From Nocardia brasiliensis NBRC 14402 (GTDB taxonomy: Bacteria > Actinomycetota > Actinomycetes > Mycobacteriales > Mycobacteriaceae), in assembly GCF_000308475.2 (NCBI RefSeq), contig NZ_BAFT02000010.1:18010-82009 (forward strand): a DNA stretch of 64,000 nt, written 5' to 3'. This document shows, piece after piece, positions 51,979 through 61,263 of the stretch. Position 1 is the first letter of the stretch. The number at the start of each line of letters is the position of its first letter. A program made the translations under genes and the position numbers. The notes beneath the pieces are model-generated. The model was given only the letters and a program-made list of their open reading frames with translations. It was not told the DNA's origin and ran no database searches.

Positions 51979-52087
51979 GGTCCGGGGGCGAAGCCCTCCG
52001 GGCGGGTGTGGGGTTGCACCCCACAAGATACGAACGAAACGAGCCCCACCCGCGCTTTCCGCGGGTAGGGCTCGCCTACGAGTGAAG

Positions 52088-52161
52088 TGGCCAGGGCCGG
52101 GATCGAACCGGCGACCTTCCGCTTTTCAGGCGGACGCTCGTACCAACTGAGCTACCTGGCC
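52088..52161 (-). tRNA. pheT: tRNA-Phe (GAA)
   Basis: A full cloverleaf: 7-bp acceptor GGCCAGG/CCTGGCC, anticodon loop CTGAAAA with GAA, T-loop TTCGATC, discriminator A. No encoded CCA. It is the last of three tRNA genes on this strand. Confidence 0.97.
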
Positions 52162-52219
52162 GCAGGCACCCGAGTTGAATGCCATACGCGAAACGCCGGA
52201 TTGCTCCGGCGCTCACTTG

Positions 52220-52293
52220 CGACCCTGACGGGACTCGAACCCGCGACCTCCGCCGTGACAGGGCGGCGCGCTAACCAACTGCGCCACAGGGCC
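52220..52293 (-). tRNA. aspT: tRNA-Asp (GTC)
   Basis: Acceptor GGCCCTG with CAGGGTC (one G-T), anticodon loop CTGTCAC with GTC, T-loop TTCGAGT, discriminator G. It is the middle gene of the Glu-Asp-Phe cluster. Confidence 0.97.
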
Positions 52294-52322
52294 TTGCTGT
52301 GCTTCCAACGATCCGAAGACCG

Positions 52323-52395
52323 TACCCCCTACGGGATTCGAACCCGCGCTACCGCCTTGAAAGGGCGGCGTCCTAGGCCGCTAGACGAAGGGGGC
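52323..52395 (-). tRNA. gltT: tRNA-Glu (TTC)
   Basis: Acceptor GCCCCCT with AGGGGGT, anticodon loop CTTTCAA with TTC, T-loop TTCGAAT. First in the cluster, in the order Glu-Asp-Phe as in M. tuberculosis. Confidence 0.97.
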
Positions 52396-52451
52396 TCGTC
52401 TCCGGATTTCTCCGGAACCGGCTTCAACGGCTGTCCGTTGGGAGCCCGGTT

Positions 52452-52481
52452 AGCTTATGACAGACCGGACTCGTTAACCAA
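52452..52481 (-). promoter_or_regulatory. Promoter of the tRNA Glu-Asp-Phe cluster
   Basis: TTGGTT (52476-52481), an 18-nt spacer and TAAGCT (52452-52457) on the minus strand, about 57 bp before tRNA-Glu. Confidence 0.5.
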
Positions 52482-52490
52482 ACCGGCTGG

Positions 52491-53156
52491 TCAAAGCCCC
52501 AAACTGAGCTCTTCGAGGCGGGCTTGGGTGCGCCAGCCGTCGTTGTGGAACTTCTCGGCCCATTCGGGGGTGGCCATGGACTCGATGACGACCTCGAGCG
52601 CTTCCTCGAATCGGGTCCGCAGGTCTATCCCGGTGCCGTGGGCGTCGACCAGGTAGCGCTGGCCGGCCAGGGCGGCGACGAGGGTGCGGGTGAACCGATC
52701 GGCATCGGCGCCGGGCCGTAGCTGTCCTTGGTCGATGGCGCGGACGGCGAGCGCGCGGGTGGCGCGCCCGAGTATTCGCCCGCCACCGGATTGCACGTCC
52801 CGATAGAAGTCGGGTTCGATGATCAACCGGTATTCGGCCTGCACGATGATGTCGTGCTCGAGCCGCAATGCCATCTCGTCGATCATGCCGTGCAGGATGT
52901 CGAGGGGTCCGAGATCTGTTCGCGCGAGCCAACGCTCGGCCGAGGCGCGGTAGCGCTCGACCGCCGTCTCCAGGACGGCGCGCGCGAGATCTTCCTTGGA
53001 ATCGAAATGGAAGTACATGGCGCCCTTGGTGGCACGCGACCCTTCCAATATGCGGTTGAGCGATGCAGCGGCATAGCCGCTCTTCCCGAACTCAACGGCG
53101 GCGGACCTGATAATCGCCGCACGTGTCCGGCGGGCCCGCTCTTGCTGCCGTGCCAT
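52491..53156 (-). CDS. TetR regulator of the ScbR (butyrolactone receptor) type
   Basis: A 221-residue regulator. The N-terminus (ARQQERARRTRAAIIRSAA, then RATKGAMYFHFDSKEDLARAV) is typical of the ScbR/ArpA branch of TetR proteins, which bind gamma-butyrolactone-like signals in streptomycetes. Other members have other ligands, and no synthase gene (AfsA type) is nearby. The ATG at 53156 has GGAGG 10 nt upstream. The AT-rich upstream region contains AAACCGGGTTT (53250-53260) and TTTCG-GTA-CGAAA (53277-53289), both possible operators. Confidence 0.8.
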   Translation of the reverse strand: MARQQERARRTRAAIIRSAAVEFGKSGYAAASLNRILEGSRATKGAMYFHFDSKEDLARAVLETAVERYRASAERWLARTDLGPLDILHGMIDEMALRLEHDIIVQAEYRLIIEPDFYRDVQSGGGRILGRATRALAVRAIDQGQLRPGADADRFTRTLVAALAGQRYLVDAHGTGIDLRTRFEEALEVVIESMATPEWAEKFHNDGWRTQARLEELSLGL

Positions 53157-53320
53157 GCTCGAAACGCCTCCGAAGCCTACTCGCCGCCAAACAGCCACCC
53201 CCAAAGGAACGGGCCCTTGGCGCGAAGTTATGAGTTTTATCAATACTTCAAACCGGGTTTTCGCCCAGTTTCAAACTTTCGGTACGAAAACTTGCGAAAA
53301 ACCTGAAACACACCAGCTGG

Positions 53321-53367
53321 TATAGTTTTCCTGCCCGGGTGCGCTGCAGGGGGTGCGCACCCGGGCA
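53321..53367 (+). promoter_or_regulatory. TATAGT -10 followed by a perfect hairpin
   Basis: TATAGT at 53321-53326 is followed by arms 53332-53344 and 53355-53367 (TGCCCGGGTGCGC against its complement), then TTTCTT. Transcription would start at the hairpin itself, suggesting a short terminated RNA or a protected 5' end. The rest of the gene-free stretch 53157-54017 shows no convincing coding frame. Confidence 0.4.
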
Positions 53368-54002
53368 TTTCTTCGTCTCGGATCTGCCTCCTGCGGCGTC
53401 GTCTCCAGGGAAGCCACGATCGGCCGGACCGGTCGCGACAGATTCGGGCACATCAGCGATAAGTCGAATTCCGAATCCCCGAACAGGCCGGCGATTCTTC
53501 CGGAATTCATCAAGTTGTCACCGTACCCGGAAACCCCATCCGACACGCGGCAAACCGACGAGTCAGGTAACCAACTACTCAGGTTTACTGTTACAGCAAA
53601 CATTGCGCAACCTGGAGCGGGGCGGCGCATGGGCGCCCAATTCGCCAGCGTCGCAGCAACGTTCACCCGCGTGGACCGACCGGCCGGAACACCGGCGGGC
53701 ACCCGCAGCCCACCCGCTCACCATCCGGGCCGGCCCCGACGGGCTCGGGGCATGCACCCCCGGCAAATCCAAAGACATTGCTAGCCAACATGATTGGATG
53801 GTAGCCAATTCCGGCCACAATGAACAAAGTTGGGTGCCAAATGTTTACCGCCGAGATCGCCCGCCGAGCCCGGCGCGTTACTCGGCGCCGCAACAGCTCT
53901 CGATGTCCGGCCCCCACTACTGTCCCGCGCCCGCGATCGGGCGACTGCGCGCGCCCGCCACGCGCGCCGCTCCCCCATTTGGGCCATCCGCGCCGCGCCT
54001 AC

Positions 54003-54008
54003 TACACT
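54003..54008 (+). promoter_or_regulatory. -10 box of tRNA-Lys
   Basis: TACACT ends 9 bp before the tRNA; TTGGGC (53979-53984) lies 18 bp further upstream as a possible -35. Confidence 0.5.
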
Positions 54009-54017
54009 GCCCACCGC

Positions 54018-54090
54018 GCCCCTATAGCTCAGTTGGTAGAGCTACGGACTTTTAATCCGCAGGTCGTAGGTTCGAGCCCTACTGGGGGCA
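54018..54090 (+). tRNA. lysT: tRNA-Lys (TTT)
   Basis: Acceptor GCCCCTA with TGGGGGC (one T-G), D-stem GCTC, anticodon loop CTTTTAA with TTT, T-loop TTCGAGC, discriminator A. It is on the strand opposite to the Glu-Asp-Phe cluster. Confidence 0.97.
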
Positions 54091-54252
54091 CACATCGGGC
54101 GCCCGGTCACACCGGGCGCCCGCTCTCGTCTGGCGGACCGCGGCAGTGTGACCAACGCGCCCGGCGCGGATACACCGCACTCGCCTCGAGCCGTCCCTTA
54201 CTGTGAGCGCGACCCGGACAAACCCGGGTCGTCCCTCGACAAGGCGGAGCCG

Positions 54253-54846
54253 ATGACTTCCTTCGATGATTTGCTCTCCCAGGTACCTATCGCCCAGATC
54301 GCCGAGAAGCTCGGCGTGGACCAGAACACCGCGACCGCGGCGGTCAGCGCGGCCCTGCCGACACTGCTCGGCGGACTGCAGGCGAACGCGACCAAACCCG
54401 AAGGCGCGGCGTCCCTGGTCGACGCGCTGGACAACCACGGGGAACTCGTCGAGGGCGAGGGCACGGTCGACATCGACAAGGTCGACGTGAACGACGGCTC
54501 GAAGATCGTCGAGAACGTTTTCGGCACCGAGAAGAACACGGTGATCAGCGCGCTCGGCGCGACCGAGGGCACCGGCGGCAACGACCTGATCGCCAAGCTG
54601 ATGCCGATCCTCGCCCCGATCGTGCTCGCCTACCTGGCCAAGCAGATGACCGGTGGCGGCGGTGCCGCGGCGCCGCAGCCGCAGACCCAGGCCGGCAACG
54701 GCGGTATCGGGGACATCCTCGGCGGTCTGCTCGGCGGCAGCGGTAAGAGTGGCGGCATCGGTGGCGCGATCGGCGAGGCGCTGGCCAAGAACGCCGGTGG
54801 CGCACTGGGCAATGTGCTCGGTGGCCTGTTCGGCGGAAAGCGCTGA
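54253..54846 (+). CDS. DUF937 domain protein
   Basis: A 197-residue protein. Residues 1-130 are helical with the DUF937/YidB-like pattern (LLSQVPIAQIAEKLGVDQNTATAAVSAALPTLLGGLQ). From about residue 134 there is a Gly-rich tail (GGIGDILGGLLGGSGKSGG and similar). The function is unknown. The ATG at 54253 has GGCGGAG upstream. Confidence 0.85.
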   Translation: MTSFDDLLSQVPIAQIAEKLGVDQNTATAAVSAALPTLLGGLQANATKPEGAASLVDALDNHGELVEGEGTVDIDKVDVNDGSKIVENVFGTEKNTVISALGATEGTGGNDLIAKLMPILAPIVLAYLAKQMTGGGGAAAPQPQTQAGNGGIGDILGGLLGGSGKSGGIGGAIGEALAKNAGGALGNVLGGLFGGKR

Positions 54847-55019
54847 CCACTCGGCGTCTGCACGACACGGCGGCGTGTGCGATGCAGCACGCCGCGCTAA
54901 CACCGGTCGGCCCGCGGCGATAATCCCCTCGCTGCGGGCCGACGCCATACACTCGGAGGTGGCCACCGAACGCCGACGATGGCGTATGACGTGCATCACG
55001 GGGCGTCAACAGGCATTCG

Positions 55020-55056
55020 GATGCGTTTCGCATCACACCTACGGTGCCGTAAGGTA
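55020..55056. promoter_or_regulatory. Inverted repeats upstream of desA
   Basis: GATGCG-TTT-CGCATC (55020-55034) and TACGG-TG-CCGTA (55040-55051, inside ACCTACGGTGCCGTAAGGT) lie 73-109 bp before desA. They are candidate sites for an acyl-CoA-responsive repressor such as MadR, which controls mycobacterial desA1; the match to its known operator was not checked. Confidence 0.45.
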
Positions 55057-55128
55057 TGGCCGCACGGCATCGGTCTACCTTGGGGGGATGACCTGCACGA
55101 CCGGACGCACAGACTGAAGGGTTCATAC

Positions 55129-56097
55129 ATGGCAAGGGATCTGACTCAACTCGAGCTTCTGACGGAGTTGGAGCCGGTTGCCGAAGAGAACGTCAACCGG
55201 CACCTCTCCCTGGCAAAGGAATGGCATCCGCACGACTACGTCCCGTGGGATGAAGGCCGCAATTTCGCCGCACTCGGGGGTATCGACTGGGATCCGGAGC
55301 AGTCCCGGCTGAACGAGGTCGCGAAGGCGGCCATGATCACCAATCTGCTGACCGAAGACAACCTTCCGTCGTACCACCGCGAGATCGCCGAGAACTTCTC
55401 GCAGGACGGCGCGTGGGGCACCTGGGTCGGTCGGTGGACCGCCGAGGAGAACCGGCACGGCATCGTGATGCGGGACTACCTGGTGGTCACCCGCGGCGTC
55501 GACCCGGTCGCGCTCGAAGAAGCGCGAATGATCCACATGACCAACGGCTTCGCCTCCCCCACCGAGGCCGACGCGGGTTTCCTGCACTCGGTCGCGTACG
55601 TGACCTTCCAGGAACTGGCCACCCGGGTGAGCCACCGCAACACCGGCAAGGTCTGCGACGACCCGATCGCCGATCGCATGCTGCAGCGCGTCGCGGCCGA
55701 CGAGAACCTGCACATGATCTTCTACCGCAACATGTGCGGCGCCGCCCTGGACCTGTCGCCGGATCAGGCGATCGAGGCGATCACGTTGATCCTGGAGAAC
55801 TTCCAGATGCCTGGCGCCGGTATGCCGAACTTCCGCCGCAACGGCGTCCTGATGGCCAAGCACGGCATCTACGACCTGCGCCAGCACCTCGAAGAGGTGG
55901 TGCAGCCGGTGCTGAAGAAGTGGAACATCTTCGACCGCACCGATTTCACCGCGCGCGGTGAGGCGGTCCGCGAGCGGCTCGGCCTGTTCCTGGACAAGCT
56001 CGGCAAGGACGTGCTCAAGTTCGAGGAGCAGCGCGACCGCATGCTGGCCCGCGAGGCCGCGAAGGCCGAACGCCAGATGGCAAGCACCGCCAGCTGA
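55129..56097 (+). CDS. desA1: Acyl-ACP desaturase (DesA1 type)
   Basis: A 322-residue soluble diiron desaturase that introduces a double bond into acyl-ACP chains, in mycolate or fatty acid synthesis. The two iron motifs are WTAEENRHG (ExxH) and VAADENLHMIFY (DExxH). Block similarity to Rv0824c is extensive (TEDNLPSYHREIA, RDYLVVTRGVDP, YVTFQELATRVSHRNTGK). The ATG has GAAGGG upstream. In M. tuberculosis desA1, dus and an LCP gene are neighbours; here six genes lie between desA1 and dus. Confidence 0.93.
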   Translation: MARDLTQLELLTELEPVAEENVNRHLSLAKEWHPHDYVPWDEGRNFAALGGIDWDPEQSRLNEVAKAAMITNLLTEDNLPSYHREIAENFSQDGAWGTWVGRWTAEENRHGIVMRDYLVVTRGVDPVALEEARMIHMTNGFASPTEADAGFLHSVAYVTFQELATRVSHRNTGKVCDDPIADRMLQRVAADENLHMIFYRNMCGAALDLSPDQAIEAITLILENFQMPGAGMPNFRRNGVLMAKHGIYDLRQHLEEVVQPVLKKWNIFDRTDFTARGEAVRERLGLFLDKLGKDVLKFEEQRDRMLAREAAKAERQMASTAS

Positions 56098-56117
56098 TCC
56101 AGCGCAACAGATCTCAC

Positions 56118-56144
56118 GCCGCCGCCCGGATTCCGGGCGGCGGC
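56118..56144 (+). terminator. Terminator after desA1
   Basis: Perfect 12-bp arms (GCCGCCGCCCGG against CCGGGCGGCGGC), ATT loop, followed by GCGCTTTTG. Confidence 0.9.
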
Positions 56145-56627
56145 GCGCTTTTGTCCGGCTAACTCCGCGCACCGCATTTATCGAGTTCGAAGGTTTATTG
56201 CGTCGAACATTCTCCACGCCGGCTCACCGACATTCCCGGCTGCGCACATACCCGGCGGTTTCCGCGCGGCCCGCATTCGCGTTGTGACATTGCCCTGGTC
56301 AGAAACCCACGCGGTAGTGCACAGGCACCGCAGTGGTATTCGAGGTGCCGCACCGGCCGACTAATCGGCGGAAATGACGGTCGCCTGCTCGCGGTATTTC
56401 GGCGGGCGATATCCGCGACGACCCGATGATTTCGCTGCCTGCCCAGCACCGGCACGGACTTGCGCGCGCCCGGCTGCGCGCACTGTTCCGCCGCACCGTG
56501 ATCGGTCGAATCCGCAGACCGGCAGGGGCGGAAAGGCCGACACTGAGAACAGCGCGCCGCACCTTCGCCCCGGGCGTGCGCAGGCTGGTGCGTGCTCGAA
56601 CGTTCACGAAAGAGGAAGGCCGGGAAC

Positions 56628-57494
56628 ATGACCAGTGCACCGAAGGGCGAGGTCTCGCTCGCCGGAAAGGTCGTCGCGATCAGCGGCGGCGCCCGCGGGA
56701 TCGGCCGGGCCACCGCGGAGGCGTTTCTCGGCGCGGGTGCCGCGGTGGCGATCGGCGATATCGACGTGGAGCTGGTCGCGAAGACCGCGGCCGAACTCGG
56801 CGCCGATCCAGGCGCCACGATCGTCGGCCTGCCGTTGAACGTCACCGACCGCGAATCGTTCGCCGCATTCCTCGACGCGCTCGAAACCGAACTCGGGCCG
56901 CTGGATGTGCTGGTCAACAACGCGGGCATCATGCCGACCGGACTGTTCGCCGACGAGGACGAGGCGATGACGGACCGGATCCTCGACATCAACCTGCGCG
57001 GCGTGATCCACGGATCCCGGCTGGCCACCCAGCGTTTCCTGGCACGCGGCAGCGGGCACCTCATCAATATCGCGTCGCTGGCCGGGACCCAGGGCTTTCC
57101 CGGACTGGCCACCTATTGCGCGACCAAGCACGCCGTGGTGGGTTTCACCGCGGCGCTGCATCTGGAGATGAAGGAGCACGGCGTGCACGTCTCGGCAGTA
57201 CTGCCGGGCATCGTGCGCACCGAACTGTCCGCGGGCGCGAACATGCCGAACTGGATCGAGCCGATGACCACGGTGGATCCCGCCGATGTCGCGCAGGCGA
57301 TCGTGCGCACGGTGGCGAAGGAGAAGCCGTTGGTGACGGTGCCGCGCCGGTTGGCCGCGATCATCAAGACCGCGCAGTTGCTGCCCTATCGCGCCCAGCT
57401 GGTCGTCGCGCGAATCACCGGGGCGACAACGGCTTACGCGCAGCCCGACCCGGTGGTCCGGGAGCGCTACCACCGTCGGCTGCGCGACCAGTAG
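56628..57494 (+). CDS. Short-chain dehydrogenase/reductase
   Basis: A 288-residue SDR with SGGARGIGRATAEAF, NNAGIMPTG, NIASLAG and catalytic YCATKHA. It has the extended C-terminus typical of mycobacterial SDRs acting on lipids or hydroxylated substrates. The ATG at 56628 has GAGGAAGG upstream. The 530-bp gap after desA1 (56098-56627) holds only the terminator and no other convincing feature. Confidence 0.88.
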   Translation: MTSAPKGEVSLAGKVVAISGGARGIGRATAEAFLGAGAAVAIGDIDVELVAKTAAELGADPGATIVGLPLNVTDRESFAAFLDALETELGPLDVLVNNAGIMPTGLFADEDEAMTDRILDINLRGVIHGSRLATQRFLARGSGHLINIASLAGTQGFPGLATYCATKHAVVGFTAALHLEMKEHGVHVSAVLPGIVRTELSAGANMPNWIEPMTTVDPADVAQAIVRTVAKEKPLVTVPRRLAAIIKTAQLLPYRAQLVVARITGATTAYAQPDPVVRERYHRRLRDQ

Positions 57495-57499
57495 CGTTT

Positions 57500-57522
57500 G
57501 CCGGCTCGCGAGAACAGCCGGC
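57500..57522. terminator. Small bidirectional hairpin
   Basis: Seven-bp arms (GCCGGCT against AGCCGGC) with a 9-nt loop, between converging SDR and AraC genes. Confidence 0.45.
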
Positions 57523-57532
57523 CCGCAACCGT

Positions 57533-58558
57533 TCAGCGTTGACCGGCGGCGCCACGGTAGGAACCGGGCGGGCTGCCGGTCCAGCGGCGGAACGCGCGCC
57601 GGAAGGCGCTGGGCTCGGAGAAGCCGAGCCGGGCCGAGAGCGCCTCGACCGTCTCCTCGCCCCGCACCAGGCTGGCCACCGCGGCGTCGCGCAGGATGTC
57701 CTCGCGGATCTGGGTGATCGAGGTGGCTTCCTCAGCGAGCTTGCGGCGCACCGTCTGTGGGCTCATAGCCAGCAGCTTGGCCACCTCGTCGGCGCTCGGC
57801 CAGCGCTCGCCCGCGCTCCGGTCACCGCGCAGTCCACGGACCAGAATCTGGCGCACCTGCTCGGCCGGCGAATTGCCGTATTCGCGGCGCGAAAGCACAT
57901 CGGTGGGCGCGTTGCGGGTCCAGGCGATCAGTTCGTCCTCGGTGCGGGTGATCGGCGCCGCGAGCAGGTCACCGGCGAAGGTGAGCGCCGCGATGGGCGC
58001 GTCGAAAACGAGCGGGGCGTCGAAGACGAGGGCGTAGTCGTCGAGGTTGCGTGGCCGCGGATAGGGGAATTCGACCTGCCGCAACGGAACTCGGCGGCCG
58101 ATGCCCCAGGCGATCGTCCGGTGCACCCCGGCGAGCAGGAACGTGGTGAGTAACTCGTTGCCCTCGGCCACTTCCCGGGTGTCGAGGGTGAAGCGTGCGT
58201 TCGCGTCGGTGGTGGTCATCGTCATCGGCGGCAGGCCGGGCAGCAGGCGCCGATATTCGAAGAACCGCTCGATCGCCGCGCCGAGGTCCGGGCAACCGAT
58301 CAGCCCGAAGCCCACCAACCGGATCGATCCGCGCGGCAGCGGTGCCGGGCCGAGACCGAACAATTCGTCGTCGCTGATCCGCCAGAGTTCCCGCACGGTC
58401 GTGGCCATCTGATCGACGGTGACCCGGGCGCGATCCTGGGCGAGCAACTCCGGCGCCACCCCGACGCTGCCGAGCAACTGCTCGATGTCCACCCCCTGCC
58501 GGGCGGCGGTGGCGACGGCGGCCCGCACGAAGTCGATCGGCACCGTCCTGGCCGTCAC
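57533..58558 (-). CDS. AraC family transcriptional regulator
   Basis: A 341-residue regulator of the OruR/ArgR-like branch: an N-terminal ligand domain (about 1-200) followed by two helix-turn-helix motifs at the C-terminus (DEVAKLLAMSPQTVRRKLAEE and ETVEALSARLGFSEPSAFRRAFRRWTGSPP). The GTG at 58558 has AGGAGG 5 nt upstream. It is divergent from the MaoC-thiolase operon, which it probably controls in response to a fatty or sterol-like acyl compound; that is inference. Confidence 0.88.
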   Translation of the reverse strand: MTARTVPIDFVRAAVATAARQGVDIEQLLGSVGVAPELLAQDRARVTVDQMATTVRELWRISDDELFGLGPAPLPRGSIRLVGFGLIGCPDLGAAIERFFEYRRLLPGLPPMTMTTTDANARFTLDTREVAEGNELLTTFLLAGVHRTIAWGIGRRVPLRQVEFPYPRPRNLDDYALVFDAPLVFDAPIAALTFAGDLLAAPITRTEDELIAWTRNAPTDVLSRREYGNSPAEQVRQILVRGLRGDRSAGERWPSADEVAKLLAMSPQTVRRKLAEEATSITQIREDILRDAAVASLVRGEETVEALSARLGFSEPSAFRRAFRRWTGSPPGSYRGAAGQR

Positions 58559-58703
58559 CCATACCTCCTGCGTCACCGGTCGAAGCGAACCTATCAGCCC
58601 GGATGCGCTGAGCGCGGCGGTCACGGAACGCGCGCAGCGCGGTCATCCCGGCCGCGCGCCCGGGTTCCTAGCGTGGGTTGTCGAGCAACGACCAGGAGGC
58701 CGA

Positions 58704-59588
58704 ATGCAGGGACAGCAGACGGACGGGACGGATTTCGACCTCGAGCGGCTCGGTAGCTGGGGCGCGACCGACACCTTCGAGGTGACCCGCGAGCGCGCCA
58801 TCGCCTATGCCGCCGCGACCAACGATCCGATCGCCGACCACATCGCGGGGATATCCGCGCCACCGGTCTTCGCCGTGGTGCCGGTCACCGCGCTGATGGC
58901 CGATGCCGCGATGTCGGTGGTGCCGGACGATCTGATGCTGCGAATTCTGCACGGCGAGCACGATTTCCGCATCCACCGGCCGATCGAGCCGGGCGAGACG
59001 CTGGCGGTGCGGGCGCGGCCGATCGGGATCGAGGGCAAGGCGTCGGGGGTCGTCGTCACCGCGCACCTCGAGACGCGCAGCGTCGGCCGCGGCGACCTCG
59101 TCAACGAGCAGTATTTCGTGGCCTTCTTCCGCGGCGGCACGTTCGACGGGCGCCGCGGCGAGCCGAGCCCGCCGCACGCCTTCGACGAGCGGTTACGCAC
59201 CCGGGCACCGGACTGGACCGCGGCGCAGACCTTCGACGCCGACCAGACCTTCCGCTACGCGGAGGCCGCGGGCGATCCGATGCCGATTCACCTCGACGAC
59301 GATTTCGCCGAGGCGATGGGCCTGCCGGGCATCATCGTGCATGGCCTGTGCACCATCGCGTTCGTCTCGCACGCGCTGCTCACCCGGGTGAGTCCGGATG
59401 TTCCGGCCCGGCTGAAAAGGCTTGCGGTGCGGCTGAGTTCACCCGCCCAGCCCGGCCAGACCATCACCACCTCGGCCTGGTCGGCCAGTCGCGGCCGCTA
59501 CGTCTTCGAAACCCGATCCGACAGCGGCGAGTTCGTCATCCAGGACGGACTCGCCGAGTTCGCGCACGCACAAGAGGAAACGACATGA
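58704..59588 (+). CDS. MaoC-like double hotdog enoyl hydratase
   Basis: A 294-residue protein with two hotdog folds. The first (about 15-150) is the inactive N-type MaoC domain. The second (160-290) has the hydratase motif [30 protein letters not shown] with catalytic Asp and His. It should hydrate trans-2-enoyl-CoA. The ATG at 58704 follows AGGAGG. It is the first gene of the operon, and its TGA overlaps the thiolase ATG. Confidence 0.87.
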   Translation: MQGQQTDGTDFDLERLGSWGATDTFEVTRERAIAYAAATNDPIADHIAGISAPPVFAVVPVTALMADAAMSVVPDDLMLRILHGEHDFRIHRPIEPGETLAVRARPIGIEGKASGVVVTAHLETRSVGRGDLVNEQYFVAFFRGGTFDGRRGEPSPPHAFDERLRTRAPDWTAAQTFDADQTFRYAEAAGDPMPIHLDDDFAEAMGLPGIIVHGLCTIAFVSHALLTRVSPDVPARLKRLAVRLSSPAQPGQTITTSAWSASRGRYVFETRSDSGEFVIQDGLAEFAHAQEETT

Positions 59589-60784
59589 CCAACAGAGTCT
59601 TCGTCATCGGCGTCGGCATGACGAAGTTCGAGAAGCCGGGCCGCCGCGAAGGGTGGGACTACCCGGCGATGGCACGGGAGGCGGGCGAGCACGCGCTGGC
59701 GGATGCCGGCATTCGCTACGACCAGGTGGCCGAGGCGTACGTCGGCTACGTCTACGGCGACTCGACCAGCGGACAGCGCGCCATCTACGAGCTCGGGCTC
59801 ACCGGCCTGCCGGTGGTCAACGTCAACAACAACTGCTCCACCGGTTCCTCGGCACTGTTCTTGGCGGCCAAGGCGATTCGCGGCGGCGAGGCCGACTGTG
59901 CCATGGCGCTCGGCTTCGAGAAGATGCAATCGGGTTCGCTGGAGGCGGGTTTCACCGATCGGGAACAGCCGCTGCTGCGCCACATCGAGGCGCTGGCGCA
60001 GCTGCGGGACTTCGCGATGCCGGTGGCGCCGTGGATGTTCGGCGCGGCCGGCGTCGAACACATGGAGCGATACGGCTCCACCCGAACACATTTCGCGAAG
60101 ATCGCGGAGAAGAACCACCGGCACTCCGCGAACAACCCGTACGCGCAGTTCCAGAACGTGTACACGCTCGACGAGATCGCCGCGGCCAAGATGGTCTATG
60201 AGCCGCTCGGGCTGACCAGATTGCAGTGTTCGCCGACCTCCGACGGTGCCGGGGCGGCGGTGCTCGCGAGCGAACGCTTCGTCGAGGAGCACGATCTCGG
60301 CGCCCGCGCGGTCGAGATCGTCGGGCAGGCCATGGTGACCGACCTCGAATCCAGCTTCGCCACGAAGACGGCACGGTCGCTGGTGGGCGTCGACATGACC
60401 GCCGCCGCGGCCCGAAAGGTTTACGCGCAGGCGGATATCGGGCCCGACGATCTCGACGTGATCGAGTTGCACGACTGCTTCTCCCCCAACGAGTTGCTCA
60501 CCTACGAGGCGCTCGGCCTGTGCGGCGAGGGTGAGGGGCACAAGCTGGTGGACGCCGCCGACACGACCTACGGCGGTCGCTGGGTGGTCAATCCCTCGGG
60601 TGGGCTCATCTCCAAGGGGCATCCGCTCGGCGCCACCGGACTCGCGCAATGCGCCGAACTCACCTGGCAGCTGCGCGGCGACGCGGCGGCCAGACAGGTC
60701 GCGGGCGCGAAAGTCGCTCTCGCACACAACATCGGCCTCGGCGGCGCCGCCATCGTCACCGCCTATCGGCCTGCCGACCGCTGA
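59585..60784 (+). CDS. Thiolase-like lipid-transfer protein (SCP-x type)
   Basis: A 399-residue thiolase-superfamily protein. Nucleophile Cys84 is in [21 protein letters not shown] and GHPLGATG supply the other active-site residues. It resembles the sterol-carrier-protein-X thiolases (Ltp type), which cleave side chains of steroids or branched acyl-CoA. There is no fused SCP2 domain. It is translationally coupled to MaoC and followed by an SRPBCC gene after 16 bp. Confidence 0.88.
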   Translation: MTNRVFVIGVGMTKFEKPGRREGWDYPAMAREAGEHALADAGIRYDQVAEAYVGYVYGDSTSGQRAIYELGLTGLPVVNVNNNCSTGSSALFLAAKAIRGGEADCAMALGFEKMQSGSLEAGFTDREQPLLRHIEALAQLRDFAMPVAPWMFGAAGVEHMERYGSTRTHFAKIAEKNHRHSANNPYAQFQNVYTLDEIAAAKMVYEPLGLTRLQCSPTSDGAGAAVLASERFVEEHDLGARAVEIVGQAMVTDLESSFATKTARSLVGVDMTAAAARKVYAQADIGPDDLDVIELHDCFSPNELLTYEALGLCGEGEGHKLVDAADTTYGGRWVVNPSGGLISKGHPLGATGLAQCAELTWQLRGDAAARQVAGAKVALAHNIGLGGAAIVTAYRPADR

Positions 60785-60800
60785 AAGGACGTACCCACCA

Positions 60801-61235
60801 ATGGCACTTGCCAAGGTATCCAAGGAGTTTCCCGTCGCACCGGGCCGGGTGTGGACGGTGCTGACCGACCCGCACCGCTTCGAGGAGTGGCTGACGGTGC
60901 ACACCAAATGGAAAGAGCTGCCGCCCGCACAGCTGTCCGCGGGCGCGACCATGACCGAGGTGCTCTCCATCATGGGGATGGCCAACACCATCACCTTCAC
61001 CGTCGTCGACTACGACGCCCCCACCACCACGAAGTTCTCCGGCACCGGCATGGCGGGTGCGCAGATCAGCTTCACGCTGACCGTGACGCCCCAGGGCGAC
61101 AACAACTCTCTGGTCACCATCGACGCCGAGTTCATCAGCCAGATGATGGTCGGCGCGATCGGCGGCGCGATCGAACGCGCCTCGACCCGGGAACTCGACG
61201 CCTCGCTCACCAACCTCGCCGGCCTGCTCGCCTGA
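60801..61235 (+). CDS. SRPBCC family lipid-binding protein
   Basis: A 144-residue START-like protein of the polyketide cyclase/dehydrase type (VSKEFPVAPGRVWTVLTDPHRFEEW). The mid-part is Met/Thr-rich and likely lines a hydrophobic pocket. It probably binds an acyl or sterol intermediate handled by its operon partners. The ATG has AAAGGA upstream. Confidence 0.8.
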   Translation: MALAKVSKEFPVAPGRVWTVLTDPHRFEEWLTVHTKWKELPPAQLSAGATMTEVLSIMGMANTITFTVVDYDAPTTTKFSGTGMAGAQISFTLTVTPQGDNNSLVTIDAEFISQMMVGAIGGAIERASTRELDASLTNLAGLLA

Positions 61236-61263
61236 CCGGATCACCCGCATCGAAAGGAACGAC

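Noticed and set aside
51654..52085. Arg/Gly/Tyr-rich protein (RGG-like)
   Set aside because: The frame runs through an 18/19-bp minisatellite whose period does not preserve a frame, lacks a ribosome-binding site and runs up to the tRNA-Phe gene.
53339..54055. Plus-strand frames upstream of and into tRNA-Lys
   Set aside because: They run into the tRNA and have no motif, start context or composition of a real gene.
52088..54090. tRNA-associated integrative element
   Set aside because: No integrase, no direct repeat of a tRNA 3' end and no mobile genes were seen near the four tRNA genes.
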